From Melitaea cinxia (taxonomy: Eukaryota > Arthropoda > Insecta > Lepidoptera > Nymphalidae): a stretch of 64,000 nucleotides of DNA. Every line of letters begins with the position of its first letter. Position 1 is the first letter of the stretch. Location of the stretch: the NCBI RefSeq assembly GCF_905220565.1, contig NC_059397.1, positions 16,617,001 to 16,681,000 of the forward strand, read 5' to 3'. Under the pieces are notes generated by a model. That model ran no database searches, was not told the DNA's origin, and saw nothing but the letters and a program-made list of their open reading frames with translations. The position numbers and the translations under genes are program-made. This document shows, in pieces, positions 22,830 through 33,373 of this stretch.

Positions 22830-23040
22830 TTCAGCTCGTGACCGAGAACGGATGTGATAAAGGCGATCGTAGTCGGAGCTGTGATAGTGTTATGGGGTAT
22901 TATGAAATAGCTGTCTGAACAGAGATCAATCGCATCGATATTATTACAGATTGTGCTATCGACAAGATTACCGACTTACACCCCACTTTAGGACGAAGTT
23001 GACCTTTAGCTGAAGAGTGGTTAAGATAACTGAGTTCACT
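22830..23040. promoter_or_regulatory. Candidate conserved non-coding island
   Basis: A GC-richer block with GTGATAAAGGCGATCG, GCATCGATATTATTAC and CACCCCACTTTAGGACG. It is non-coding and complex. Regulatory role is inferred from composition only. Confidence 0.22.
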
Positions 23041-23449
23041 ATATTATGTCAAACGTTATGGAAAATTACAGTTACTATTAGTTATTAATATTAAATGAAA
23101 TAACTACTACACATTTTGAAACACTTATCAAACGCTGGAATAATAATATAACATACCTACATTTTTGGGAATGTTCTAGTAAGCAGGATAAACTTGACTT
23201 TAATTAAATTTTTGTGTTCGTATTTAAACGATATATTTGCTTCCTTTATTAAAAAAAGATTAACTTTATGTTTTTAGCATAAACCAATTAATTTCGTAAT
23301 GAATATATTTAGGAAGTTCACAAAATTTTACAAGATGTATATGTAGTTATTAATAAAATAAAAAATATTCTTACACAAGATGGACTATCAATAAACGCAA
23401 TATGTATAAACAAACCACTTACGATACTATAAAATCAAAAACAATAAAA

Positions 23450-23690
23450 AAAAGCACGTGCAATTCCTCATTTATCACACATCCGCATATGCTCATGTGC
23501 TTTCGTACCGGTATCCGTACATAGATATAAAGCAGCACGTTGTGTTGAAAACGAGTGGCACTCGCCCGTCGGGCAGACAATCAACGTTTCGCGATCACTG
23601 ACCTACACCACGCCACTACTATTGGCCAAACGCGTCATCCGACGTAGACGAACTGTGTAGAGCCGCTGGAAGGATCTGGGATTTAAAGCT
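23450..23690. promoter_or_regulatory. Candidate regulatory island with hairpin and TATA-like word
   Basis: AAAGCACGTG (23451-23460) pairs with CATGTGCTTT (23494-23503) with one mismatch. A TATAAAG word at about 23527 precedes GC-rich sequence (GTGGCACTCGCCCGTCGG). It could be a promoter, but no reading frame downstream supports a gene. Confidence 0.28.
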
Positions 23691-25287
23691 GTTTTATCTT
23701 ATTTTTTTTATACATGCGTGGTCTTAAAGTCTGAGCATCCTTGATACTTGCATTTAAAACTATAATTTTACAATTTGTTTTCCGAATGAGTGCGTGATAG
23801 TTACTTATTTACAGATACGGCTAAAACCGTATAAGTTGTGTAATTTAGGTAATTTCCTACACTATACTCGTATATCTTTTGTGCTCCTATAACCTGGAAC
23901 TGTTACAGCATTTAATCGTATGCAAAATCAACACTGAGTTAACTTTTTGTTTGACGAAAACACAAATTAGTTTATTTGTTTATTATACGGGTGTATTCAT
24001 ATTTATTACATTACCACACCGAAGTTTATTACTTATTTAAATTTGATATGATTAGGCAGTTAAAATAGTTTATTTACAAAATCCTAAAGAAAACGAATTA
24101 AGCCATAAATGCGTTCTTACAAATAGAACACATGTGCAGAGCAGCGGCGTGGGGAGTCAACACGAGATCCCGGAGATAAATATTCTAGCTTTCCTATGCA
24201 TTTGGTAATGTCCATTTGCAGCTAGTTTATGTTGTAAGCGGAATGCGTAATATAGTTAAACAATGTCCCATTGTTCAGAATCCGTGGAGATTATACCCTG
24301 TATTTCATCTACGTTCTAGAAGGTAATAAGAACAGAGAGAGGAAAAAACGAAATAATCAATATGAGATTCAAAGCTATACCTCCATATAAGAGAGAAGAA
24401 CAATTCATATTAAATCATGAAACAAAAGGGTTATTAAAACCAAACTAAAATAATATTACGCAGGACCTATTGTCGTATAGCGACCTCCATTTAAAATTGT
24501 AAGACTGTTTAGACATGGAATCATGAAACCACGCGGAATCTTGGTGGACGCAGCTACATCCTTCAAGAGTAGGAAAGGCTCCTCAGTAGAACATTTACAA
24601 ATTTTTATTCTTATTTACCGGTCATCATAACATACATTATTACAACTATTCTAAACTGTTTTATAGGCTACTCGTTTAAAAGCGTACTTAAGAATTTAGC
24701 ATTTTTACTTCAGCTAAAACTAAAGCCGAACTGCAGTAGCCAAATACTATTTGACATCGCATCATTCGCATCGCTGGATACAATATGAATTTCAAAATTA
24801 TATTAGGTCATGCTAGTAGTGTTGATTGGGTATTCACAATGTTCATGCAAAAGTTTACTTTGTATAATTTCACATAATATAATATATATATAATCACAGA
24901 ATACATTAGAAAGACGTGCACCAAGTTTTGTTACACAGTATTACGCACGACATTACAAACAATACGTGTTTTGTTATGAAGTTATTGGTTAGTAAACCTT
25001 TTGCGATATTGATAAAACTAAATTGTTTGAAGACAATTGATGTTTGAATAGCGCAAATGGATTTTGAAGTCGTTTATCAGGTTCGACGATATTGATGATG
25101 GGCTGTCAATAGAGGGAGAGCAGAAAACTCAAAGTTCCTTATTTGTAACAAAATGTACGTGCACTTTAAGAGTTAGTGATAAAAAAACTCACAAGTGTGT
25201 GTTTAATAAAGACTGTTATTTCAAAATGCATAAGTGCCCTTTCTATTCTGAAAAATGAATATGAAATCGATACACAAGTATAACTAA

Positions 25288-25370
25288 CTAGCTGTGCTCG
25301 GTAGCATTCGCGTAAGCCTTAATCTCTTGGGGATTTCGGGATAGAAACTAGCATATAACATTAATCCTAG
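25288..25370 (+). repeat. RTE-like fragment (CTAGCTGTGC head)
   Basis: TAACTAGCTGTGCTCGG, CATTCGCGTAAGCCTTAATC and CGGGATAGAAACTAGC match the common head of lepidopteran RTE-like remnants, diverged. No coding. Confidence 0.45.
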
Positions 25371-26271
25371 CCTTCATTGTATTTACATATTACATACCAA
25401 GCTATCGATTTGAGTTTCGAACAGTCTAGAAGTTTCGAGACATTATAATAATAAACATTGTTGGGTATTTGTGATAGCGAGTCTGCAAAAAAAGGCTTTA
25501 TATTCTTTTTGTAAAATAAAGATGTCACATCTATTCGCACCACGCTCTCGGTTCGTGCATTTAACAGACGTCAGCCGGTCGTTGATTAATCACTGGCACA
25601 AAGGAAGATGCAATTTTACAACAACATCGAGATATATAGTTGGTATAAATTGTTACAAATTTGTCACTGCTTGCGGTATTAACGTTAAATTTGATTAATA
25701 AGTACTTAAAGTAACTCTTATCATAATTGTAAACAATAATTATTGATTGAACATTCTAAGAAAATAAGTTCAATAAAGTTAGTACGTTGTAGATACTAGT
25801 TCCCTTGAAAAGACACAACTGTCTGCTTTAATACCATACTTACATGAGTGAAAATACACAAGAAAATGTTTTACAGCAGATTTAAATTGTTTTCTCGCAA
25901 TTCCAACCGTATTTATCTGATTTTTAATGCATGATCCTCAGTGATCTATGTAAGTAATTTCCAGTCTACTGCTTTCATCTCAACTAGGCCATCCAAGTTA
26001 TAACAAACACTACAACTACAACCATTATAGACTGCAGTATTTAACTCGCTAAGTGCTCTTAATAAGGAATACATTAAGGGATTGAAAGCTGTTATCATAC
26101 AATAAATATATTCAACGTTGAATGTAAAAATTATTAAAAATATAATGCAATATCATTTTAGTTATGTTTGCACCTACTGTAAATTATTTCACATTTTTAA
26201 GTGTCAATAGCATACTACTGAAAGAAATCAAACATTTACATACACTTTCTTTATTATTTGTTATATAAATT

Positions 26272-26425
26272 ACTAGCTTTTACCCGCGGCTTCGCTCGCA
26301 CTGAATTATATTTAATAGAAAGTATCCTATGTAACTTCTAATACCTTCAAGATTATGTGTACAAAGATTCATGATGATCGGTTAAGTAGTTTTTGCGTGA
26401 AAACGTAACAAACTTAAAAAAAAAT
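26272..26425 (+). repeat. RTE-like remnant (CTAGCTTTTACCCGCGG head)
   Basis: It runs from TACTAGCTTTTACCCGCGG and CTTCGCTCGCACTGAATT to TTCATGATGATCGGTTAAG and TAGTTTTTGCGTGAAAACG, a very common lepidopteran remnant known to me by wording. It is short, non-coding and ends in an A-run. Confidence 0.65.
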
Positions 26426-27479
26426 ACAGTTTCTGCAAAGCAACATCTACGCAACATTCTCTCCGCCATTTAACAGACGTTAATGTTAAAATAGCTAAAG
26501 ATCTTGAAGGTACATACAATCTAAATAAATTTACGAGTGAAAATAATAATTACGAGCAGCGAAGTGCCTTTCCAGCTAAGCGAGATTATTTACTGCATTT
26601 TTATATCTGCAATAAGTCGAGATATATATATCGGAGTGCGTTACCCCATCGCTTTTTGTTTTGCTATTTCGAACCGCTTCGGTCTCTGTCATAATCCAGA
26701 TAGTAATATGCAAATAAATCAACGTTTTACGATATTTTATAAGTCGCGTTACGTCTCATGTTAATGTAAACCATGCGTGCGCGATAAATCACATTTCAAT
26801 TAGGAAATAGACGCCATTAAATGGTTTCCTACAAATAAAGAAATAAAATTGCATCGCATAATTTATACTTCATATATTTTGATACTTCGTTTAGTGCTAC
26901 GAGTAATTTATTAGTTACATTAAATCCTTTTTTAGTTTGTTAACTTTTTTAAAACGTAAATAAAACATTTTGCAGTCATTACCGATATGCAAATTATTTT
27001 TAATCACTTTGCGTTTAAGTGTATGTAAGTGCAGAATACTTATTTATTTTAGAATCTCAATCAATATAAATTAAATCGTATCTGGCTCCGTCTCTGCGCG
27101 CGCCTCATACGAAAACTACTGAGGATATCCAGATGCAACTTTTCAAAATGTCTTTGAGGGAAAATCGTATAAAAATAGCAAGAAACGTATTTATCGTTTA
27201 TCAACATTATAATAAATAGCTGGCGAACAAAATAACGTAAGTGCAAAATTTTCTTGTTCTGCGTTTTTATTAAATCATTTTTTTATACAATATTTAAAGA
27301 ACAAATACACTTAAACAGATGTTATAGAGTGAAGACATTATTGTTCAGTAATTATTTAATTATAAAATAACATAAAACTTAATATATTTACATGAAGAAA
27401 TATGAAATAAAACTTATTAATCATAAATTATAATATTATTTCAACAAACCGAAAGATAAGCCATCAGGACATTAAAAAT

Positions 27480-28110
27480 GTTATTGACCGGTCATAATAT
27501 GTAAATACACGTTCGAGCCTGATAATCGACGGCTCGTCAGTGGCCTCAATACTTTAGGAACCCGACACTTATTTCCTGCTAGCGTCAGGTCGATGTCGCG
27601 ACCGCGTCATTACGTCGCCCATTTGCATTATAAATATTCATAAATTTATTCCCATCGCCCTCGCGCTGAACTGGCACTGCCTTCGAATAATAAGGACCAT
27701 GTTTATTAACAAATGCCGAAAATCTCGTTTAAATCTTTTCGACGTCCAAATCTTTGAGTCTCCTTGTAACGCCGCGAAAAGGGAAAACTGTCGAGAATTA
27801 ATGCTTTCGAACTTCTAAATTAATCCTCTCGAGGTGGACGCCCGCCTCGAGAGCGCGAAGAGCAAACATTTATAGTGAAAGCTCTCGCAGCCTCGGAGGC
27901 TCTTTCATTTCGCGGAAACATCGGGGTGTTTCGCGGAAACCGAACTCAGACGAGAGGTCGCGAGGGGCGCGCGGGACGGAGGCGAAACCTCCCCCAGCCT
28001 CCCCCGACCGGGGTCTTTGTCCCCGCGCGACCTAGTTAATGACCGCCCCCGCAGACGCGGCATCTAGCCTCGTTTCGATATAAATACGCCTACTACACTT
28101 GACCTCCAAA
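27480..28110. promoter_or_regulatory. Strong GC island with dense inverted and direct repeats
   Basis: This is the most GC-rich block in the middle of the window. It holds TGACCGGTCA (about 27486-27495), a hairpin CTCTCGAGG/CCTCGAGAG (27826-27834 with 27845-27853), AGCCTC-G-GAGGCT (27889-27901), two copies of TTTCGCGGAAAC (27908-27919 and 27929-27940), and a 13-bp inverted repeat with one mismatch (27955-27967 with 28021-28033). A TATAAATA lies at 28079-28086. No coding frame is visible. It could be a promoter or enhancer of a conserved locus or a structured transcript. Confidence 0.42.
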
Positions 28111-28739
28111 GGTTTTATTGGAAAGCACGCGCTACTGAGATCGTATGTAGTAACAATTGCGTTCAAGTGGGTGTTGCGTATCGATTATTCTATTATGACG
28201 TCTTCTATTTACAAACAAGTTGTAAACGCGTCGGCGTGATCGCTATAACGTAACCATTCGTTGTAAATTAATACAAATCTAATTTTAAAATCACATATAC
28301 AATACAATAAACATTACGAACAGCGTAAAGTTTTCATTTTATTGTTTGAAATAATATTCAATAAATCCGGAATGAAACGTCGGAATCCAATGGAGCGGAC
28401 TGAGCGGGGAAGAAGCAACAGGTCGCGATACGTTTTAATTGTCGGCCGATAAGCATCGCCGTCACCCGACCGCGACACAAACACGACGCCGCGGTACGAT
28501 GACCGACCGGACCCCGAACAAATGCACTGCACTCCCATATCCGTACGATGTTGCATTTTATACTAGTTGTATTAAATTAAGATATATCACCTATATTAAC
28601 CTCTACAAAACTAACGTAACAGTATCGACTTGCTGTATCATTGTTGAATTAAAAGAAATATTTTTAGCGATAAAAACAAACAGTTTTCATTCTATAGGGC
28701 ATTGTTTAGTATTTAAAAAGTAAAAGCGTACACAACATT

Positions 28740-29060
28740 TCAGCAGCGCAGTTAAACACAACGGGAAGTAAATCTCAAGGCGCGAGTTTCAAGTTATTAC
28801 TCGGAGTTACGGACCAGTGAAAGGAGAACTATTACATCTTGAGAATTTCTCGTCGTTTGGGGCGATGGAGGATCTTTCTCGCTGGTGTAGATAGCCCGTC
28901 TACCGAAGTTGCATAAAGTGGTGTTGCGCAAGCCGCAAGGGACTGAGGTAAACATTTCAATATCCTTTGTTTATCCGGACGAAGTTTGCTAACAAACATC
29001 TGAAGTGTCGACCGATATCGCCGTTCGACTAACTGCTGGCGAAACTTTGATCTCAGATAC
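28740..29060. promoter_or_regulatory. Candidate conserved non-coding island
   Basis: A GC-richer, complex block with AAGGCGCGAGTTTCAAG, TTTGGGGCGATGGAGG, and GAGGTAAACATTTC, which reads as either a forkhead site (GTAAACA) or a weak splice donor. Stop codons interrupt the frames, so an exon is unlikely. Confidence 0.25.
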
Positions 29061-29758
29061 TGTTGTTTATTATTATTAGAATCATAAACATTATATAATA
29101 TTATCTGTGGGATCGCTACAAGAAAATATAAATATACTATATATCTACAATAATATTATGACGATATTACATATCTAAACTTAATATTATAAAGCTAAAA
29201 TGTTTGTTTAACTACTGCTTCAAATTAAAAACAAACATTTTGTGTTAGATAGTCCATTTACCTAGGCTATATAGCATCATACTACGACCAACAGGAGCTG
29301 AGCATTACATTAATAAATGTGACGAAAAAGGGAAAAAACATACTTTTCGAGTGCCTCCATTGCGTGCGCTACGTAAACTGTAAAGTTACCATAGTAATCA
29401 TGGTTGTTCGAAAATAATGCATTATTTGAAAAGGTGGTTTTATAGACATGATACAAATCCTTATCGAAATAAATAAGGTATTTATCACAAGTATTTCTTG
29501 TTGAACAAAATTGTCCTTGACATAATTTGACTTCAATGAACATCTTAGAAGATATCATAGTTTTAAAGTAAAAGTGGAAAAGTGATTTTATTGCATTATT
29601 ATTAGCCAGGAAAATGAATTCTTACGATGGAAAAACATTTCATCAACGACAAGTTTATGAAGTTGAACTTTGTTTTAATAGCACAAATGTAAAAACAAAT
29701 GCAACAACGCTCTAGTTGCACAGTAATAATTTAAAATTACTTTTTAGCACGTATAACT

Positions 29759-29801
29759 GAGGTAGTAAGTATAAGTGAGGTAAGTATAATTGAGGTAAGT
29801 A
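29759..29801 (+). repeat. Tandem splice-donor-like repeat
   Basis: Three near-copies with a period of about 15-18 bp: GAGGTAGTAAGTA (29759-29771), GAGGTAAGTA (29777-29786) and GAGGTAAGTA (29792-29801). Each contains the metazoan 5' splice-site consensus GTAAGT. It abuts the 5' end of a family B repeat, so it could be a microduplication at the insertion edge. Confidence 0.75.
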
Positions 29802-30058
29802 GAAATTTCCTGCTCAAAATATGGAGGAGCCAGCCTGAGGTAGTACCTCAACCTTACAAATGATCACAGCTAAATAATACTGTGTTCCTGTTTGTGAGTA
29901 AGGTGACCAGAGCTCCTGGGGGGGGGGGGAGGGGGATAGGGTCGGCAACGCGCTTGCGATGCTTCTGGTGTTGCAGGCGTCTATAAGCTACAGTAATCGC
30001 TTACCACTAGGTGAGCCGTACGCTAGTTTGCCGACCTAGTTATACATTTTAAAAAAAG
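29802..30058 (+). repeat. Poly(A)-tailed SINE-like repeat, family B, copy 2
   Basis: The reverse complement of copy 1. It contains AGTAAGGTGACCAGAGCTC, GGGTCGGCAACGCGCTTGCG, TGGTGTTGCAGGCGTC and GGTGAGCCGTACGC, and ends in TTTTAAAAAAAG. A G-run of nine lies between GAGCTCCT and AGGGGG near 29920. Confidence 0.85.
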
Positions 30059-30071
30059 CGTTTTCTCTCAA

Positions 30072-30107
30072 ATCAACAGCAGGTGAAACCGCGGGGCACA
30101 GCTAGTG
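30072..30107 (-). repeat. RTE-like head fragment
   Basis: On the minus strand it reads ACTAGCTGTGCCCCGCGG followed by TTTCACCTGCTG, the head wording of RTE-like remnants. Only the first few dozen bases remain, next to family B copy 2. Confidence 0.55.
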
Positions 30108-33100
30108 TGTATTAATTTATTTTAATTTATGACTACGCTAGTAAATAAACATTAATGACATGTTTGGTGTTTTAATCTTTTAAAGTAGAGACATCAGGAT
30201 ATGTGTAAGACAACGAAAAGAAACAATTTGCTAAGACGCTTGCCAAAAGCGATAAAACAAGTTTTAATAAGAAAATATGTATGAATAAAATCCATCGCAA
30301 ATCCAACGAGTCATAACAACTTCGTATATATGCGGTCGGAGCGTTTCATAAATTAGGCTCTCGCCCACGTAGTTTCCAAGTACCACTATCATTATACTAG
30401 AAGGCTTTGTGCCAGCTCACGCCTTCAAACTTTGATCACATGCTTGAGTGCAGCGTTCTAAGTCATAAAAGAGTTTACTGCGAGCGTTTAAATCGTTACA
30501 GCTAATCACATCAAATATACTTTATATTATACGTATAATAATATATATTAAATATTAAATTTTGAAAGTGTTCAACGACAAATTGAAATCTTTCTAATCT
30601 TTCCAATTTTTCCAATGGAGAATAATGAAGATGAACGTTCAGTCAGTTTATAAAATAAATAATTATAAAATATCATAACAAAAGCATGTATTTTTATGAT
30701 ATTGTGATGAGTGTTCGTAGCGAAAGTAAAAGAAATAAAAGCAAGCGTTTGTGCGTCGCATTTTAACTTGAGTCGTTAACATTAAACGGAATCACTTCTC
30801 TTACACTCGGTAGCAGTATTGCCATTTCAAATGACGTCAAAATCGTAAAAATTATGATTTATTACAAACATTCCGTATCGGTTTTCTACATTTCACATGT
30901 TAAGGGTTTGTCAACAATAGCGTACAACGTACCTCGTTGTGAACTTAAGGTCGGTCATTTGTACGATGTAAATAAATAACAAGTCAGGTCAATGCTTTTT
31001 ACTTACTTAAACAGTGGATATTATTTGCATGCCTTAATGACTTGTTATACAAATGGTATTGTAATGGTTATTTTCAGTTGCAACAATATTTTTATTAAAG
31101 GTCAAATGTTCATTAAGAACGTATATTGTTAACAACGTAAACGGATATATGAATATGTAGGTATATAATTTTAATTATTAAGTAATAGTCATCAACACGT
31201 CTCAAATACCTAAACATTAGGAATAAATAACATTAATGTATTTGAATATCCCTTTAGAGGGCAGTTATAAAAATATCATTCCAGAAACTTTTAACACTTT
31301 ATAGTTCGATTACATATATATTACCTTTACGACACAAATCAATGAGGTGTAAGTGAAGTAAAAGAGTAATTATAATTAATTACGCTCGGCGATAAATTCT
31401 CATGTAATAAAAAAAAAACTTGTCGATAAAATCGTGCTTTTAACGTACATCAACCGGTACCAACAGCTGCGGTAGTTTATACGTGTGTTCGATATGTCGT
31501 GTAGGTAAATATAATTATAATCGGTGTTAATTTCACCATCAACTCCGTCATTTATGGCTGTTATAAAAATTGCTATATTATGACGGAGCGATTTAAATAA
31601 CTTATAATTTTTATTTTTTATGGATGGCATCTGCTTTCGACTTTTTATCGTAACGTCAAAATATTTTGATGATTTGTGTTATAATGATGAATTACAATTA
31701 TTTGCATAGTGACAAGGGCAATAAAAATGTAAACAACAATTAAGATAGTAAGCAATCGTACTCTAACAATAATATTTATACATAAGCTTCGTTTATTTTT
31801 ATAATTACGATACCGAATACAGCCTATATTGCAAATTAACCATTTTTATGTTTTAGCGTAATGTATGTAATACTTACATGTATAGAAATTAAATTGATAA
31901 AAAAAGTAATACAGAAACAACAATTAAAAACTGAAACTATTAAGTATTTTTGGCTATACAGTGTTCTATCACGTATCAAGAATCGATACCTGTACCTAAT
32001 TGTCTATGAACAGGATAAATCAAAGGGCGTTTACTCCGAGCGAGTGTACGCCGAGCTTAATTAAGTCACCTCACGCTGATAGGAGATAACGAGCACACGG
32101 TACATGGTTATGTGCTATATGTAGACCTACATGGCAATTATGTTTGCATAGGTAATGTAACGTATGCAATTTTTAATGTGTAGAGGAAACAATATAATAA
32201 TAACTTTATGAATGACAGGTTATAAAAAATGGCAATACTGACCATAGAAAAGTGTTATGTAAAACTAGAAAGATATTACAGAACATACCTAGGATAATTT
32301 AATTTATGTATAAAAAATAGCATGAGTGTAATTAAAACAAAACTATAGCATTGTTTTATTGGTGTAAATCAAATTCATCTATCCAAATACAAGAATCCTA
32401 AAGCCATCAATCAGAACGTTTATTTTTGTAGAACTAATTTTAATTATTTTTAATTTAAGCACACTATAATTAAACCTGCCACTATTGCCAATAGTTTGCC
32501 AGGTTTGTGTCTGTAATTACTTTGATGGTGATGATTAATTACACATCAGGTGTTCCCCGAAGCTTTCACTTCAGACCTTAATCATTTAATATTTTCATTA
32601 ATATTATTTCAAAACTGCAGCTTAAACATTTTACTTTATACTGATTGACTGTTTTTTCAAAATTGGTTACAATCAAAACAAAAGCAAATCAATAACAGGC
32701 GTAAGTTTCGATTAAAACCAGATATAAGTTACAAGAAAGCAGAAACATATTCTTGTTGGTATACATCTCAGTATACCTACCGTTTAAGTCAGTTTGTTCA
32801 GAAATTACAAAGATTATGTACCTATTGGAATATATATTCATAAATTATAAGTTAAATTTAGTTTTTCGCATAGTAATACTTGAGTAGAGATTAAGTCAAA
32901 TTTTAGAAGTTTTAAAGACTTACTCTGCAGCTTGAATCTATATTAATTTTATGTTATAATTTTCAAGCATTAAGATTTAAGGGGTGACAAATCACACAAT
33001 AAAGACGTCTCAAGTGTCATCCCGTTAGCCGGGATCAATTATTATTGTACAAAATTTGTGAAAAGTTTAGAGTTGGTTCTAAGAATCCTTTTTGGATTTG

Positions 33101-33239
33101 TAATTTAAATTTCTGCAAGACCCTCGGGTAAATTAATTTAATTGCATGTGTATAAAACGATAGCAGTAATTGTAAACAATTAGCAAACATATTAATTGTT
33201 TTACAAACAATATACAATATGTATATAAATCTTATACAT
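30108..33239. other. Non-coding stretch
   Basis: AT-rich with no recognisable gene. Frames near 31400 (-) and 31861 (+) are short and lysine- or asparagine-rich without domains. A compact hairpin at 32472-32506 is listed separately. I see nothing else to annotate. Confidence 0.55.
32472..32506. other. Compact interrupted hairpin
   Basis: AAACCTG (32472-32478) pairs with CAGGTTT (32500-32506). Inside it CTATTG-C-CAATAG (32482-32494) pairs perfectly around one base, leaving a small asymmetric internal loop. It is too short and its apical loop too small for a typical miRNA precursor. Function unknown. Confidence 0.45.
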
Positions 33240-33373
33240 AAAATTCTCGTGTCACAATGTTAGTTAACATACCCCCCCGAAACGGTGGTACCGATTTTTA
33301 TTTTTCATACCCCTGTCATAAGAGCGGGGGGGGGGGTTATAAAATGGCAAAACAATGTTTGCCGGGTCAGCTA
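33240..33373 (-). repeat. RTE-like remnant (CTAGCTGACCCGGC head)
   Basis: On the minus strand it starts ACTAGCTGACCCGGCAAAC, then TTGTTTTGCCATTTTATAAC, and ends near TGTGACACGAGAATTTTA. This is a very common lepidopteran remnant that I recognise by wording. It contains long C and G runs (33272-33278 and 33326-33336). Confidence 0.65.

Larger units (their letters stand above)
22231..29758. other. Non-coding stretch with islands and RTE remnants
   Basis: No gene is visible. Small inverted repeats occur at 22535-22555 (TTTACCAT/ATGGTAAA) and 22634-22653 (GTGTGTC/GACACAC). Islands at 22830-23040, 23450-23690, 27480-28110 and 28740-29060 and RTE-like fragments at 25288 and 26272 are listed separately. 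Frames near 25064, 25471, 26537, 28439 and 29310 have no domain. Confidence 0.5.

Noticed and set aside
28079..28120. TATAAATA as a core promoter
   Set aside because: No initiator-like TCAGT about 30 bp downstream and no reading frame. Left as part of the GC island.
32472..32506. miRNA precursor
   Set aside because: The stem is only about 35 nt with a one-base apical loop, unlike metazoan pre-miRNAs.
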